From contig JBBPIG010000016.1 of NCBI GenBank assembly GCA_038040445.1, positions 1-64,000 on the forward strand: 64,000 nucleotides of DNA, in the 5' to 3' direction. Shown here in pieces: positions 26,301-34,035 of the stretch (the first letter of the stretch is position 1; each line of letters begins with the position of its first letter). Made by a program: the position numbers and the translations under genes. Origin of the DNA: Acidobacteriota bacterium. Lineage in GTDB: Bacteria > Acidobacteriota > Blastocatellia > UBA7656. A model generated the notes under the pieces. It was not told the DNA's origin, searched no databases, and saw only the letters and a program-made list of their open reading frames with translations.

Positions 26301-26576
26301 TGACTTGATGTCGGAAGCGTCGCCAACCGACGGTCTGAACTCACCGCCCTTGAACCCACCCGACAGGCGAGGCTCGATCAAACGTCGCTTGCTAAAAGCC
26401 TCGACTAGCGCGCGTGTGCCGCGCTCGACGGGTGAGGCGCGCCTCTTGTATGCGATCACAATCGCGACGATCAGAACAACAATCAACGCCAGGATGACCG
26501 CCAACAGCCTCCACGATATGAACGCAGCGCGGCGGTTGTGTGGTTCATTCTCGAGTGTTTCTTCGATAGCCGCCAT
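23331..26576 (-). CDS. Membrane-anchored TPR-CHAT caspase-like protein
   Basis: A 1081-residue protein. ATG 26576 (AAGGA upstream) is chosen: it places a single membrane helix at about residues 22-45; the in-frame extension to 26885 would overlap the divergent phosphatase gene. Residues ~110-200 and ~330-700 are tetratricopeptide repeats. The last ~280 residues form a CHAT (separase/caspase-like) domain, with the His of VHLAVHVLV (His932) and the Cys of VVLSACQSALG (Cys990), so the catalytic dyad is complete. Known TPR-CHAT proteins are proteases in cell-death or defence pathways (for example Craspase and gasdermin-activating systems), while many are uncharacterised. The gene downstream encodes an unknown protein. 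Confidence 0.9.
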   Translation of the reverse strand: MAAIEETLENEPHNRRAAFISWRLLAVILALIVVLIVAIVIAYKRRASPVERGTRALVEAFSKRRLIEPRLSGGFKGGEFRPSVGDASDIKSSEVERARDLITNAAAKGEPRSQLAYARLLLLSEAEKLPEALKCLRRAVASEPDSDEAHNDLGVCLIQQGKLEDAIEEFDDALRRRTDMPEALFNRALCYERLLLRDAAAVEYGRFVEVEHDSGWQDEGRRRLQEVSSPLAPQKREADIIAAFDAQIAAKSIEEAKRFADHNLQVMIKHASERLPREYLKDLVEGRLQQAQQALFLIELIGERLAEAKQDASIADLGRYLRSLPEAEWRAELRLISDYTEAGKLAYQSPSAAQNSFDLLRREFATRGNIVFEYFSIHYLASCHYSASQLASAVAASKEALNIAQKHTWPYRQAQELMLLGILYSRLGQDSLAIKSVDQARLPVRGMPIEAYAFQYLSDAYNNLGDIDKGLSCLRESTKRFLESMPTRKEVASNYLNIGDLYRRRGDHELASLYARQSLSVSELVNDNKRAAQASAFIAVEHSRLNQVDPAEAELNRAFDYLSKVDAKERDYTESVVLTLAGEMARKIGDASRSLEFYSRAEAIIERSEGKEIPLLEVLRGRAKTYVEAGEFSKGRADLERAVTLLERYRTNIVERDNRSRFLDARQGVFDELVALSLDALGRKEQAFDFSEASRARTLLDESAPVKGARSASGRTATPLRLQQIQAELPGDLRLVTYSVTDERTYIFTITRSRFDVVESFATTEIIDRLVQEYVSGLKSRSSLDELSGKAKQLYEYLIEPIGAQLSDGKRLCIVPDKALHFLPFAALIDRSGQFLVKHYNVTYAPSATVLAHCIEERRLKGTSGNERALAVGNPKFDRERFPTLETLTDADLEAAEIAKFYPGSVFLNSASASKKRVKEALNVEIVHLAVHVLVDEKSPWLAALVLAGDGSASQGSRGGDGSGDEGLLYLNEIYGISLPRTRLVVLSACQSALGQYYRGEGIVSLVRPFLALQVPMVVASLWSIDSEATAPLMIEFHKNRTSGSMDVGDALRHAQIKLAEDERFQHPFYWAPFIAIGSDN

Positions 26577-26754
26577 CGTTAGGAATCCTTGGCTTGTGTG
26601 GGAGTCTTGTATATCACACCTGGCGCGGTGAATGAATCGATTTTTGATGAAATGGATTGCGCAGCAGCGGCGGGCCCTGGAAGCCTGAAAAGCCTCAGGT
26701 TGACACCCACTGCATCCGTGAATTACGGTGTGTGTCTGTTGTAACGAGAGGCCG

Positions 26755-28494
26755 ATGGCTAATAACAAGAACAGATATCTTGCTCGGATTATCGTTGTTT
26801 TACTCTTCGTCCTGACCCTTCTTCCGCCGCCGGGCGAGGCGCAACGGCAAACATCGCCGCGCGCCGGCGCCTCGCGGTCCGCCACATCGACGAAGACGAA
26901 GCTTGTTCTGGTGATTGTAGTAGACCAGTTTCGCTACGATTTTCTCCAACGCTTCGGCGATCTATTCGGCAGCGGCGGGTTCAGTCGCTTGATGAATGAA
27001 GGCGCGCTCTTCACTAACGCGAACTATGACTACGTTCCGACCTTCACCGCTTGTGGACACGCGGCGATCTTCGCCGGATCGAGCCCGGCTCAAAACGGCA
27101 TCGTCGGCAACGCGTGGTTCGATCGCGAGTCGGGCAAGGTCCGCGTTATGGTGACTGATGACTCCGCCCACCTGGTAACCGCCAGCGGACAATCGGCCAA
27201 AAGCGGCGCTGCCAGCCCTCGATATCTACAGGGCACCACGATCGGCGATCAGATGAGGCTGGCGAATGGTTTTCAGTCCAAGGTGGTCGCCGCATCCTTG
27301 AAGGATCGCGCGGCCGTGCTTCCCGGCGGTCAACGTCCAAACGGCGCATTCTGGTTCAATGACGCAAACGGTGAGTTCGTGTCGAGCGATTACTACTCGA
27401 AGGAGCTACCCGCCTGGGTAAAGAAGTTCGACGCGAACGAGCGGCCGGACAAATACTTTGGCATGAAGTGGGAACGCGCGCTTCCGCCGGAAGCATACAA
27501 GCGCGCGCAAGCCGAGAACCTTTCGCTGCAGCGCTCCGCATTGGGTTCACGCTTTCCATACGCGATAACCGGCGGCGATGAGAAGCCGGGCCAGAGGTTT
27601 TACACCGCCTTCCAAATCACACCGTTCGCTTCTGAGTATCTGGCCGCGTTCGGTAAAGCGGCAGTCGAAGCCGAGTCGCTTGGCGCCGACGACTTCCCCG
27701 ATTTGCTCTCGATAAGCTTCTCTTCTCCCGACCTCGCCGGTCACTACTACGGCCCCGACAGCCAGGAGATCGTAGACACTTACATCCGGCTGGATCGGGT
27801 AGTCGCCGACCTGCTCAGTTACTTCGACAAGAAAATCGGGCTTGCCAATATGATCGTGGTGGTAACCGGAGATCATGGAGTCGCTCCAGTGCCCGAATAC
27901 ATGAAGTCGAAGGGATTTGACGCCGCGCGACTGCCGGCTCGCGAAGTGGTCGAGGCCGCGAACAAGGCTCTGGGAGCCCGCTTCGGCGAAGCAAAGTGGG
28001 TCGTCAACTTCATCAACGATCAACTCTACCTCGATCAAAGACTCATCGTTGAGAAGAAGATTGACCCCGGCGAAGCGGAGCGCGTGGCCGGTGAGGCGGC
28101 GCTCGAGGCCGAAGGTGTGGTGAACTACTTCACCCGCGCCCAAATTGTCGCGGGCCGCATGCCTGCCGGATCAGTTGCGCGCCGAGTGATCAACGGCTTC
28201 AATCGTGAGCGTTCGGGCGACGTGTGGCTCATAACCAAACCGCTTTGGTTCTTCGCCGAGGGCGAGCTGCCAACTACTCATGGCTCGGCTTACAACTACG
28301 ACACACACGTGCCGGTGATCTTGTTCGGCTCGGGCGTGCGACCGGGACGTTACAACGCTGACTGCTCGCCATCGGACATAGCCCCCACGCTCGCGGCGCT
28401 GCTGGGCATAGAGCCGCCGTCGAATCGAACCGGCCGGGTACTGGTCGAAGCGCTCGCCCCATCGATCCAGGCATCGAACGCAGCAGCGAGGTGA
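26755..28494 (+). CDS. Alkaline phosphatase family protein (PafA-like)
   Basis: A 579-residue exported metallohydrolase with signal peptide (~residues 8-28), start ATG 26755 after GAGAGG. Superfamily signatures: VIVVDQFRYDF (metal Asp), YVPTFTACGHAAIFAG (nucleophile Thr region, as in PafA), FSSPDLAGHYYGPDS (Asp/His), and VVTGDHGVAPVPEY (Asp-His). PafA-type enzymes are periplasmic phosphate-irrepressible phosphomonoesterases. The next gene follows at 13 bp, with GAGGTGA overlapping this gene's end, making a phosphatase-TPR-SagB operon that diverges from the CHAT gene across 178 bp. Confidence 0.93.
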   Translation: MANNKNRYLARIIVVLLFVLTLLPPPGEAQRQTSPRAGASRSATSTKTKLVLVIVVDQFRYDFLQRFGDLFGSGGFSRLMNEGALFTNANYDYVPTFTACGHAAIFAGSSPAQNGIVGNAWFDRESGKVRVMVTDDSAHLVTASGQSAKSGAASPRYLQGTTIGDQMRLANGFQSKVVAASLKDRAAVLPGGQRPNGAFWFNDANGEFVSSDYYSKELPAWVKKFDANERPDKYFGMKWERALPPEAYKRAQAENLSLQRSALGSRFPYAITGGDEKPGQRFYTAFQITPFASEYLAAFGKAAVEAESLGADDFPDLLSISFSSPDLAGHYYGPDSQEIVDTYIRLDRVVADLLSYFDKKIGLANMIVVVTGDHGVAPVPEYMKSKGFDAARLPAREVVEAANKALGARFGEAKWVVNFINDQLYLDQRLIVEKKIDPGEAERVAGEAALEAEGVVNYFTRAQIVAGRMPAGSVARRVINGFNRERSGDVWLITKPLWFFAEGELPTTHGSAYNYDTHVPVILFGSGVRPGRYNADCSPSDIAPTLAALLGIEPPSNRTGRVLVEALAPSIQASNAAAR

Positions 28495-28506
28495 TTAAGA
28501 CCCGGT

Positions 28507-30651
28507 ATGGAAGCAAAGAAGTACACTCTTGCCAAATCGATTCCCGAAACAAAGCGCGGACGCAGGCTGACATTTGCTTGGGTCTTAGTTTTCGCGCTGG
28601 TCATCGGAGCGAAAGATTCGTCAGCCGCCTCTCAACGCCCTCAGCAAAGAAAGCCGGAACCAAGGAAGCCGTCTCCGCCCAGTGAAGCGTCCGCGCAAGC
28701 GCTCTCACCTCAGGAAGCGCTCGACCGAGCGCGCAACGCGCCGGCTCAGCAGGAGCGAATAACCCTGCTCGAAAAGTTCCTGGCTGCAAATCGCGGCTCC
28801 GCGCTTGAAAACGAAGCGCGCGAGTTGTTGATGCGGGAATACTCACTCAAGGGTGAGCAAGCGCTAAGAGAAGCGAATCCTCAACTGGCGATGCAGGTGT
28901 TCAAGGCCGCGTTTCGCGCGGCGCCGGCTGTCATCGACGACAAGATTTTCGGCCAGTACATTTTTCCAATGCCGATGGCCGTTAATGCGTTCGGCTACCG
29001 CGTCGAATCTGCTGACCTTATGCGATCGTTCGAGCCGCGTTTCGACGGTGAACCCAATCGTCTTGTTCAAATCGGATTCTTCTACGTTCAGATCGAAGCG
29101 CCCTTTGAGGCCGTGCGCGTGCTCGAACGGGCGGTTCAACTAGCGCCGCAGGACCATCGCGCGCACAACAGCCTGGGCACGGCTTACCTGATTAGCTTGC
29201 GATTGGATGACGCGGCGGCTGAGTTTCAGCGCGCGCTCGAGCTGAACGCCAGGGATGAATTCGCGAACGTGAATCTGGGCAATCTAGCTCGCGCAATGGG
29301 CGACAATGAGCGCGCGGTTTCCTACTATCGCAAACAGATTTCGCTCAAGCCAGACGATGCCGAAGCTCACGGCGGTTTGGCGATTGCGCTGCTTGCGCTG
29401 GGCCGCGATGAAGAAGCGGCTCCTGAGATCAAACGGGCGCAGGAGCTTGGGCCTGCGGATTATCGTTTTCTGACTCAACTCTCTTTTTTCTATCTCACTC
29501 GCAAGAAACCCGCGCTCGCCCGGCCGCTAATCGACCGGGCGGCGCGCATCGAGCCGCGCTACGCCTGGGCGTTTATTGCTAAAGCGGAAACGGACGTGCT
29601 TGAAGGTAAATTCGGAGATGCGCTTGCGACTTTGATCAGCGCGCAAGGTCAAGCGGGATTCGCGACGCTGACGTTCGGACTGGCCAAGGCGTTGATGTCA
29701 CTTGACGGCTACGATCAAGCGACCGAAGTAATGGGCAAAGCGATCACCGTAAACGGCGACGGGGAATTCGAAGCGTTGCTTGGCGGCGCAATCAAAGCCA
29801 GATCGCTGAGGCTCGACTTGTTGCTGGAACGCGAAAGACAGGCCGCTTTGTTCTTGAACTATGACCCGACGACGTCGTTTCAATACAGGCTGGCGGAAGC
29901 GATTGCCAGAATCGATCACTATATAAAAGTCGCGCTCGCGGGACGCAAACCGGCGACTCAAGCCGCGGCTCGAAAGCGGGGTCGGCCGGGACAAACGAAG
30001 GCCGCCGACGCAACCGAAGACGAGGCTACCAAAGGCGCGACTCGGCCTCGTCGCGCGATCGCCGAACCGTCCTTAACCGCGGAGCTTTCCGCGGGGCGCG
30101 ATGCAAACCTGCCGGGCATGCCCGATCTTCTGCGAGCAATAACGACTTTCACGACGCTCGACGATGGCCGTCAGGCATTTCGAATGGTGTGGGTGGCTCG
30201 CAGGCTGACCGAAGCGGATATTGCGCAGGACGCGGCGGAACAACTCGCTCGGCGCGCGATCGCAATTGCCGACACTGCTACCGAGCCGGCAGGCTCCATG
30301 CGCGACGCCCCGACGCTCGACCGCCAGGGCCGGCGCGCGATGTTCCTGGGCCGCGCTTATGACGCGCTTGGCTGGGCGCAATTCAAGAAAGGCAACATGC
30401 GTGGAGCGCTCGAGAGCTTGATCAAGTCGGTTGACGTTTATCCAACGAGCCTCGATCGCAAGACCGCGATCTGGCATCTAGCAGTCGCAACTCAGGAAGC
30501 GGGGGACGACCGGAGGGCGCTCGAACTCTACATAGCAAGCTACGAGCCCGAGTCTCCTATGGCGTCGGTGCGCCGAGCGCAGATTGAGTCGCTCTACAAG
30601 AGGGTCAACGGCTCGCTCGCGGGCCTCGACCAGAAGCTCAAGCAACAATGA
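28507..30651 (+). CDS. Exported TPR-repeat protein
   Basis: A 714-residue protein with an N-terminal hydrophobic signal or anchor (~residues 22-40), a Pro/Gln/Lys-rich linker, then many tetratricopeptide-like repeats (about residues 110-430, for example AHNSLGTAYLISLRLDDAAAE and FANVNLGNLARAMG) and further repeats at 560-700. A charged low-complexity segment (~490-520) separates the two blocks. It most likely scaffolds protein-protein contacts in the periplasm or at the membrane. Its TGA overlaps the next ATG (ATGA), so the SagB-family gene is translationally coupled to it. Confidence 0.88.
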   Translation: MEAKKYTLAKSIPETKRGRRLTFAWVLVFALVIGAKDSSAASQRPQQRKPEPRKPSPPSEASAQALSPQEALDRARNAPAQQERITLLEKFLAANRGSALENEARELLMREYSLKGEQALREANPQLAMQVFKAAFRAAPAVIDDKIFGQYIFPMPMAVNAFGYRVESADLMRSFEPRFDGEPNRLVQIGFFYVQIEAPFEAVRVLERAVQLAPQDHRAHNSLGTAYLISLRLDDAAAEFQRALELNARDEFANVNLGNLARAMGDNERAVSYYRKQISLKPDDAEAHGGLAIALLALGRDEEAAPEIKRAQELGPADYRFLTQLSFFYLTRKKPALARPLIDRAARIEPRYAWAFIAKAETDVLEGKFGDALATLISAQGQAGFATLTFGLAKALMSLDGYDQATEVMGKAITVNGDGEFEALLGGAIKARSLRLDLLLERERQAALFLNYDPTTSFQYRLAEAIARIDHYIKVALAGRKPATQAAARKRGRPGQTKAADATEDEATKGATRPRRAIAEPSLTAELSAGRDANLPGMPDLLRAITTFTTLDDGRQAFRMVWVARRLTEADIAQDAAEQLARRAIAIADTATEPAGSMRDAPTLDRQGRRAMFLGRAYDALGWAQFKKGNMRGALESLIKSVDVYPTSLDRKTAIWHLAVATQEAGDDRRALELYIASYEPESPMASVRRAQIESLYKRVNGSLAGLDQKLKQQ

Positions 30652-32198
30652 CGCAGAATCGCGACACTGAAGCGGCGTGGCGCTATCACGATCTGACAAA
30701 GCACTCGTATTGGAGCATTCGCACTGACGCGCACTACCTCGACTGGGCAAACAGGCCATCGCCATTCAAGATTTATCCAGGCATTGAACCGATCCCTCTG
30801 CCGCGCGCGCTGGTGCAGACGCTTGCTCCCGCGATTGAAGTCGTGTCATCACCGGGCGTCGCGTTCATTGGCGAGAAGAAACTGGACATGGCCCGCCTTT
30901 CCAGCATTTTGTTCTACTCGGCTGGGGTAACAAAGCACAAGACCTATCCCGGCGGTGAGCTCTATTTCCGAGCGGCAGCTTGCGCGGGCGCGCTGTATCC
31001 GACGGAAGTCTACGTGGTCTGCGGCGATATCGAAGGCCTGGATGCCGGCGTCTATCACTTCAATCCCGGGGACTTCGCATTGAGACGCTTGCGTAGCGGG
31101 GACTTTCGCGGAGCATTGGCGCGCGCGAGTGGAAATGAGCCAGGCGTTGTCACTGCGCCGGTCACGCTGGTCTTCACGTCGATAAGCTGGCGTAGCACAT
31201 GGAAGTATCGCGATCGGGCTTATCGGTACCACTTCTGGGACAACGGAATGATAGCGGCGAACGCGCTAGCGATTGCGGCCGCGCACGAGCTGCCTGCCAA
31301 GGTTGTGATGGGCTTTGTTGAGTCGGAGATGAATGAGCTTATTGGGATCGACGGGCAGCAGGAGCTTGCGTTGAGCTTGCTCGCGCTCGGTCATAGCGAA
31401 GAGGCATTGCCGGACGGCCCGCCAATCGACGAGCTGACCAAAATCGGTTTCGATGTTTTGCCTATTTCTGAATCACCCGTTGGCTATCCTTCAATCCGCG
31501 AGGCGCACGCCGCGTCGTCGTTCACGAATCGCGATGAAGTGCGCGAGTGGCGCGGCGCGAGGATCGATTCGAGTCCGCTTGCAATCGAAGGAGAAGTGTT
31601 TGCGCTTGCCCCGATGCCTGACGAGGAAATGCCGGCTGAGGCGCTCGAGGAAGTGATTCAACGCCGTGGTTCTACGCGTCGATTTGCGCGGAAGCCGGTA
31701 CCGTTTGCCGATCTCTCTACGATCATCGATCGGGCGACGAGAGGCATAACAACTGACTTCCTGGCGCGCGACGGAGCCCATCTCAATGAGATCTACGCGA
31801 TAGTCAATCGAGTAGAAGGCCAGCCGCCGGGTGCTTATTTTTATCGAAGGGAAGATCGCGCGCTCGAGTTGCTAAAGCCGGGTGACTTTAGCAAACAGGC
31901 CGCGTACCTGACGCTGGGGCAAGACCTGGGCGGCGACGCGAGCGTGACCTTTTTTTTCATGGCTGGCCTGAAGCTGGTGCTCGACACCTACGGCAACCGC
32001 GGCTATCGCGCGGCGCAGATGGAAGCAGGAATAATAGGAGGCAAGATGTACCTGGCTTCGTATGCTCTCAAGCGAGGCGCAACCGGTTTGACGTTTTTTG
32101 ATGACGACGTGACTGAATTCTTCTCACCTCACGCAGCCGGCAAGAGCTGCATGCTGGTGGTTTCTGTGGGCGTGCCCGGGAAGCGGCCCGTTTACTAG
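30648..32198 (+). CDS. SagB/ThcOx-family dehydrogenase
   Basis: A 516-residue flavoprotein built of two nitroreductase-like halves. The first half carries LYFRAAACAGALYPTEVYVV and GVYHFNPGDFALR, and the second repeats the pattern with RRGSTRRFARKPVPF, EIYAIVNRVEG and GAYFYRREDRAL. This is the SagB-type fold, whose best known members use FMN to oxidise azolines to azoles in RiPP maturation; many stand-alone homologues have unknown roles. No cyclodehydratase, precursor or RiPP exporter gene is beside it. It overlaps the TPR gene by four bases, suggesting those products work together. Confidence 0.9.
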   Translation: MTQNRDTEAAWRYHDLTKHSYWSIRTDAHYLDWANRPSPFKIYPGIEPIPLPRALVQTLAPAIEVVSSPGVAFIGEKKLDMARLSSILFYSAGVTKHKTYPGGELYFRAAACAGALYPTEVYVVCGDIEGLDAGVYHFNPGDFALRRLRSGDFRGALARASGNEPGVVTAPVTLVFTSISWRSTWKYRDRAYRYHFWDNGMIAANALAIAAAHELPAKVVMGFVESEMNELIGIDGQQELALSLLALGHSEEALPDGPPIDELTKIGFDVLPISESPVGYPSIREAHAASSFTNRDEVREWRGARIDSSPLAIEGEVFALAPMPDEEMPAEALEEVIQRRGSTRRFARKPVPFADLSTIIDRATRGITTDFLARDGAHLNEIYAIVNRVEGQPPGAYFYRREDRALELLKPGDFSKQAAYLTLGQDLGGDASVTFFFMAGLKLVLDTYGNRGYRAAQMEAGIIGGKMYLASYALKRGATGLTFFDDDVTEFFSPHAAGKSCMLVVSVGVPGKRPVY

Positions 32199-32232
32199 TT
32201 TGACCAACTTGGCCGTGTCAGGTGCTTGAAAC

Positions 32233-32601
32233 GTGTTCAGCAAGGTTGTCTTTAACACACTTGGAACTATGTTCCTGTTGGTTGGCGTACTGGGAGTGTT
32301 CCTGCCGTTACTCCCGGCGACCCCGTTTCTCCTACTAGCCTCTGCTTGCTACGTGAGGGGGTCTACAACTCTTCACAACTGGTTGATGACCCATAAGTAT
32401 TTGGGGCCTTACATAACCAACATTAAAGACAAGAGAGGCATGCCGATTAAAGCTAAGATTATTACGATAACTGTTCTGTGGGTGTCGCTGCTGTTCTCAA
32501 TGTACCGAGTGGATTCGTTGCTGCTGGATTCGACACTGCTCATCGTTGGAATAGGTGTCACGACATTAATTCTGAAGATGAAGACCCTGTCGCGGAATTG
32601 A
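32233..32601 (+). CDS. YbaN-type DUF454 membrane protein
   Basis: A 122-residue inner-membrane protein read from GTG, with two to three hydrophobic segments. Family signatures include LLVGVLGVFLPLLPATPFLLLA and the ACYVRGS-LHNWL motif, matching the DUF454/YbaN family of unknown function. Length is normal. It is 34 bp beyond the SagB gene and could be read from the same promoter. Confidence 0.88.
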   Translation: MFSKVVFNTLGTMFLLVGVLGVFLPLLPATPFLLLASACYVRGSTTLHNWLMTHKYLGPYITNIKDKRGMPIKAKIITITVLWVSLLFSMYRVDSLLLDSTLLIVGIGVTTLILKMKTLSRN

Positions 32602-32705
32602 GATCTCAACCTCGCCATTCATCGACTTGATCCATCAAGTCGTGCTCCCGCAAGTCGAGCCCGCCCGAAGTGTTTTGCTATGATTAGCTGCACTCAGAAA
32701 AGCTT

Positions 32706-33644
32706 ATGCTCGGCGCGCTGATCATCGACAAACCCGAAGGCCTCACCTCTCACGACGTCGTTGCGCGCGTTCGGCGTATTGCGGGCACGCGGCGGGTTGG
32801 ACACGCCGGCACGCTCGATCCTTTCGCGACTGGAGTGCTGGTCTGCTGCCTCGGTCCGGCAACCAGACTGGTTCAGTTTCTGGTCGGGCTCGACAAGGAA
32901 TACATCGCAACGGTCCGAATCGGCTACGCGACGGATACTCAAGACGGCACCGGCAAACAGATCACACCACTTCGCTCATCAAACGAGTTGAGTCTCGAAG
33001 AGTTGCGGCGAGTGTTGGATCAGTTCACGGGCCCCCAGTCGCAGATGCCGCCAATGTTCTCAGCTAAGAAAGTCGCGGGAGAAAGACTGTACCGCGCAGC
33101 CCGCGCCGGCCGCGAAGTCGTCCGCGAGCCCGTGAGTATCATCGTGCATTCGATGAAGCTGATCGAAGATGACGATTCTGCGCTGACTGCTAATCAAGAC
33201 GGTACTCGCGATTTTTGTATGCTGGTGCGCTGTTCATCTGGAACGTACGTCAGAACGCTTGCTCACGATATCGGCGAAAGGGTCGGCGTTGGCGCGCATC
33301 TGGTCAAGCTTCGACGCACGGAGGCCGGGCACTTTCGGCTCGCGGATGCTTCGACGCTGGACGACCTGGAAAGGATGACCCGTGAGGATCTGTCCAACGC
33401 GCTTATAAGCCCATCGGACATGCTTTCGCATCTGCCGCTGTTGAGGCTGGATGACGAGCAGGCCAACCAGGTGACGAACGGCCGAGCCTTATCATTGCCG
33501 GAAGATGAAGCGGTCGTCGCGTTACGCGGCGGGCTTTCGGTACGATTGTGCGATCGGGCGGGCGCTCTTCTGGCGGTGGGAGACTATGATTCGCGCTTCA
33601 ATCTGGTGAAACCGCGTGTCGTGCTGCGCGGCGAAGCTACTTGA
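32706..33644 (+). CDS. truB: tRNA pseudouridine(55) synthase TruB
   Basis: A 312-residue TruB of full length. It makes the universal pseudouridine at position 55 in the tRNA T-loop. The sequence shows KPEGLTSHDVV, GHAGTLDPFATGVL with the catalytic Asp, the RIGYATDTQDGTG loop, PPMFSAKKVAGERLY, and the SSGTYVRTLAHDIGE segment before a PUA-like tail. In many bacteria truB sits beside rbfA and infB; here it stands alone. A TATGAT-like -10 lies upstream at 32679-32684 with no clear -35. Confidence 0.96.
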   Translation: MLGALIIDKPEGLTSHDVVARVRRIAGTRRVGHAGTLDPFATGVLVCCLGPATRLVQFLVGLDKEYIATVRIGYATDTQDGTGKQITPLRSSNELSLEELRRVLDQFTGPQSQMPPMFSAKKVAGERLYRAARAGREVVREPVSIIVHSMKLIEDDDSALTANQDGTRDFCMLVRCSSGTYVRTLAHDIGERVGVGAHLVKLRRTEAGHFRLADASTLDDLERMTREDLSNALISPSDMLSHLPLLRLDDEQANQVTNGRALSLPEDEAVVALRGGLSVRLCDRAGALLAVGDYDSRFNLVKPRVVLRGEAT

Positions 33645-34035
33645 TCGTGGCGAATCTTCATATCGTTATCGGTGGATTTGGCGTTGGAGACTCACCGCTT
33701 GCAGCCTGTGCTATACTCCTGCAAGCAGCTAAAGGATGAAGATCGATCGTTGAGTTCGAGCTTGTTTTGACAAGATGCTTCGCTTTGATTTATCGAGGTT
33801 GAGCGTGCATCCAGTCGAGCCACGAGCAGCCGGGTTGTTACCTCCGACTGTCCGCCCGAAAGGGCGTAGACTGAGTGTCGTCCTAACTCTCGTAGTGAAT
33901 GGGCCGCGGAAGCCGTTTAAGGTTGGCCCCCCCAGCAGGAACGGTTTCAGAGCAAAATCGATTGGCGTGCGGACGCATTGGGCCGGACAGGCTCGCGCCG
34001 GCCGCCCAGCATTCTGAATCGATACGGAGGGAGAC
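33645..34035. other. Intergenic stretch upstream of prkA
   Basis: About 390 bp without a convincing gene. An 80-codon open frame (33775-34017) has Arg/Pro-rich composition and no ribosome site, so I do not call it. A TATACT hexamer (33712-33717) has no -35 at proper distance. GGAGGG just before 34036 belongs to prkA. Confidence 0.5.

Noticed and set aside
26577-26885. N-terminal extension of the TPR-CHAT gene
   Set aside because: It would overlap the divergent phosphatase gene and adds no recognised domain, while ATG 26576 has its own ribosome site and a membrane helix.
33775-34017. 80-codon open frame before prkA
   Set aside because: Arg/Pro-rich shadow-like composition, no ribosome site, no motif.
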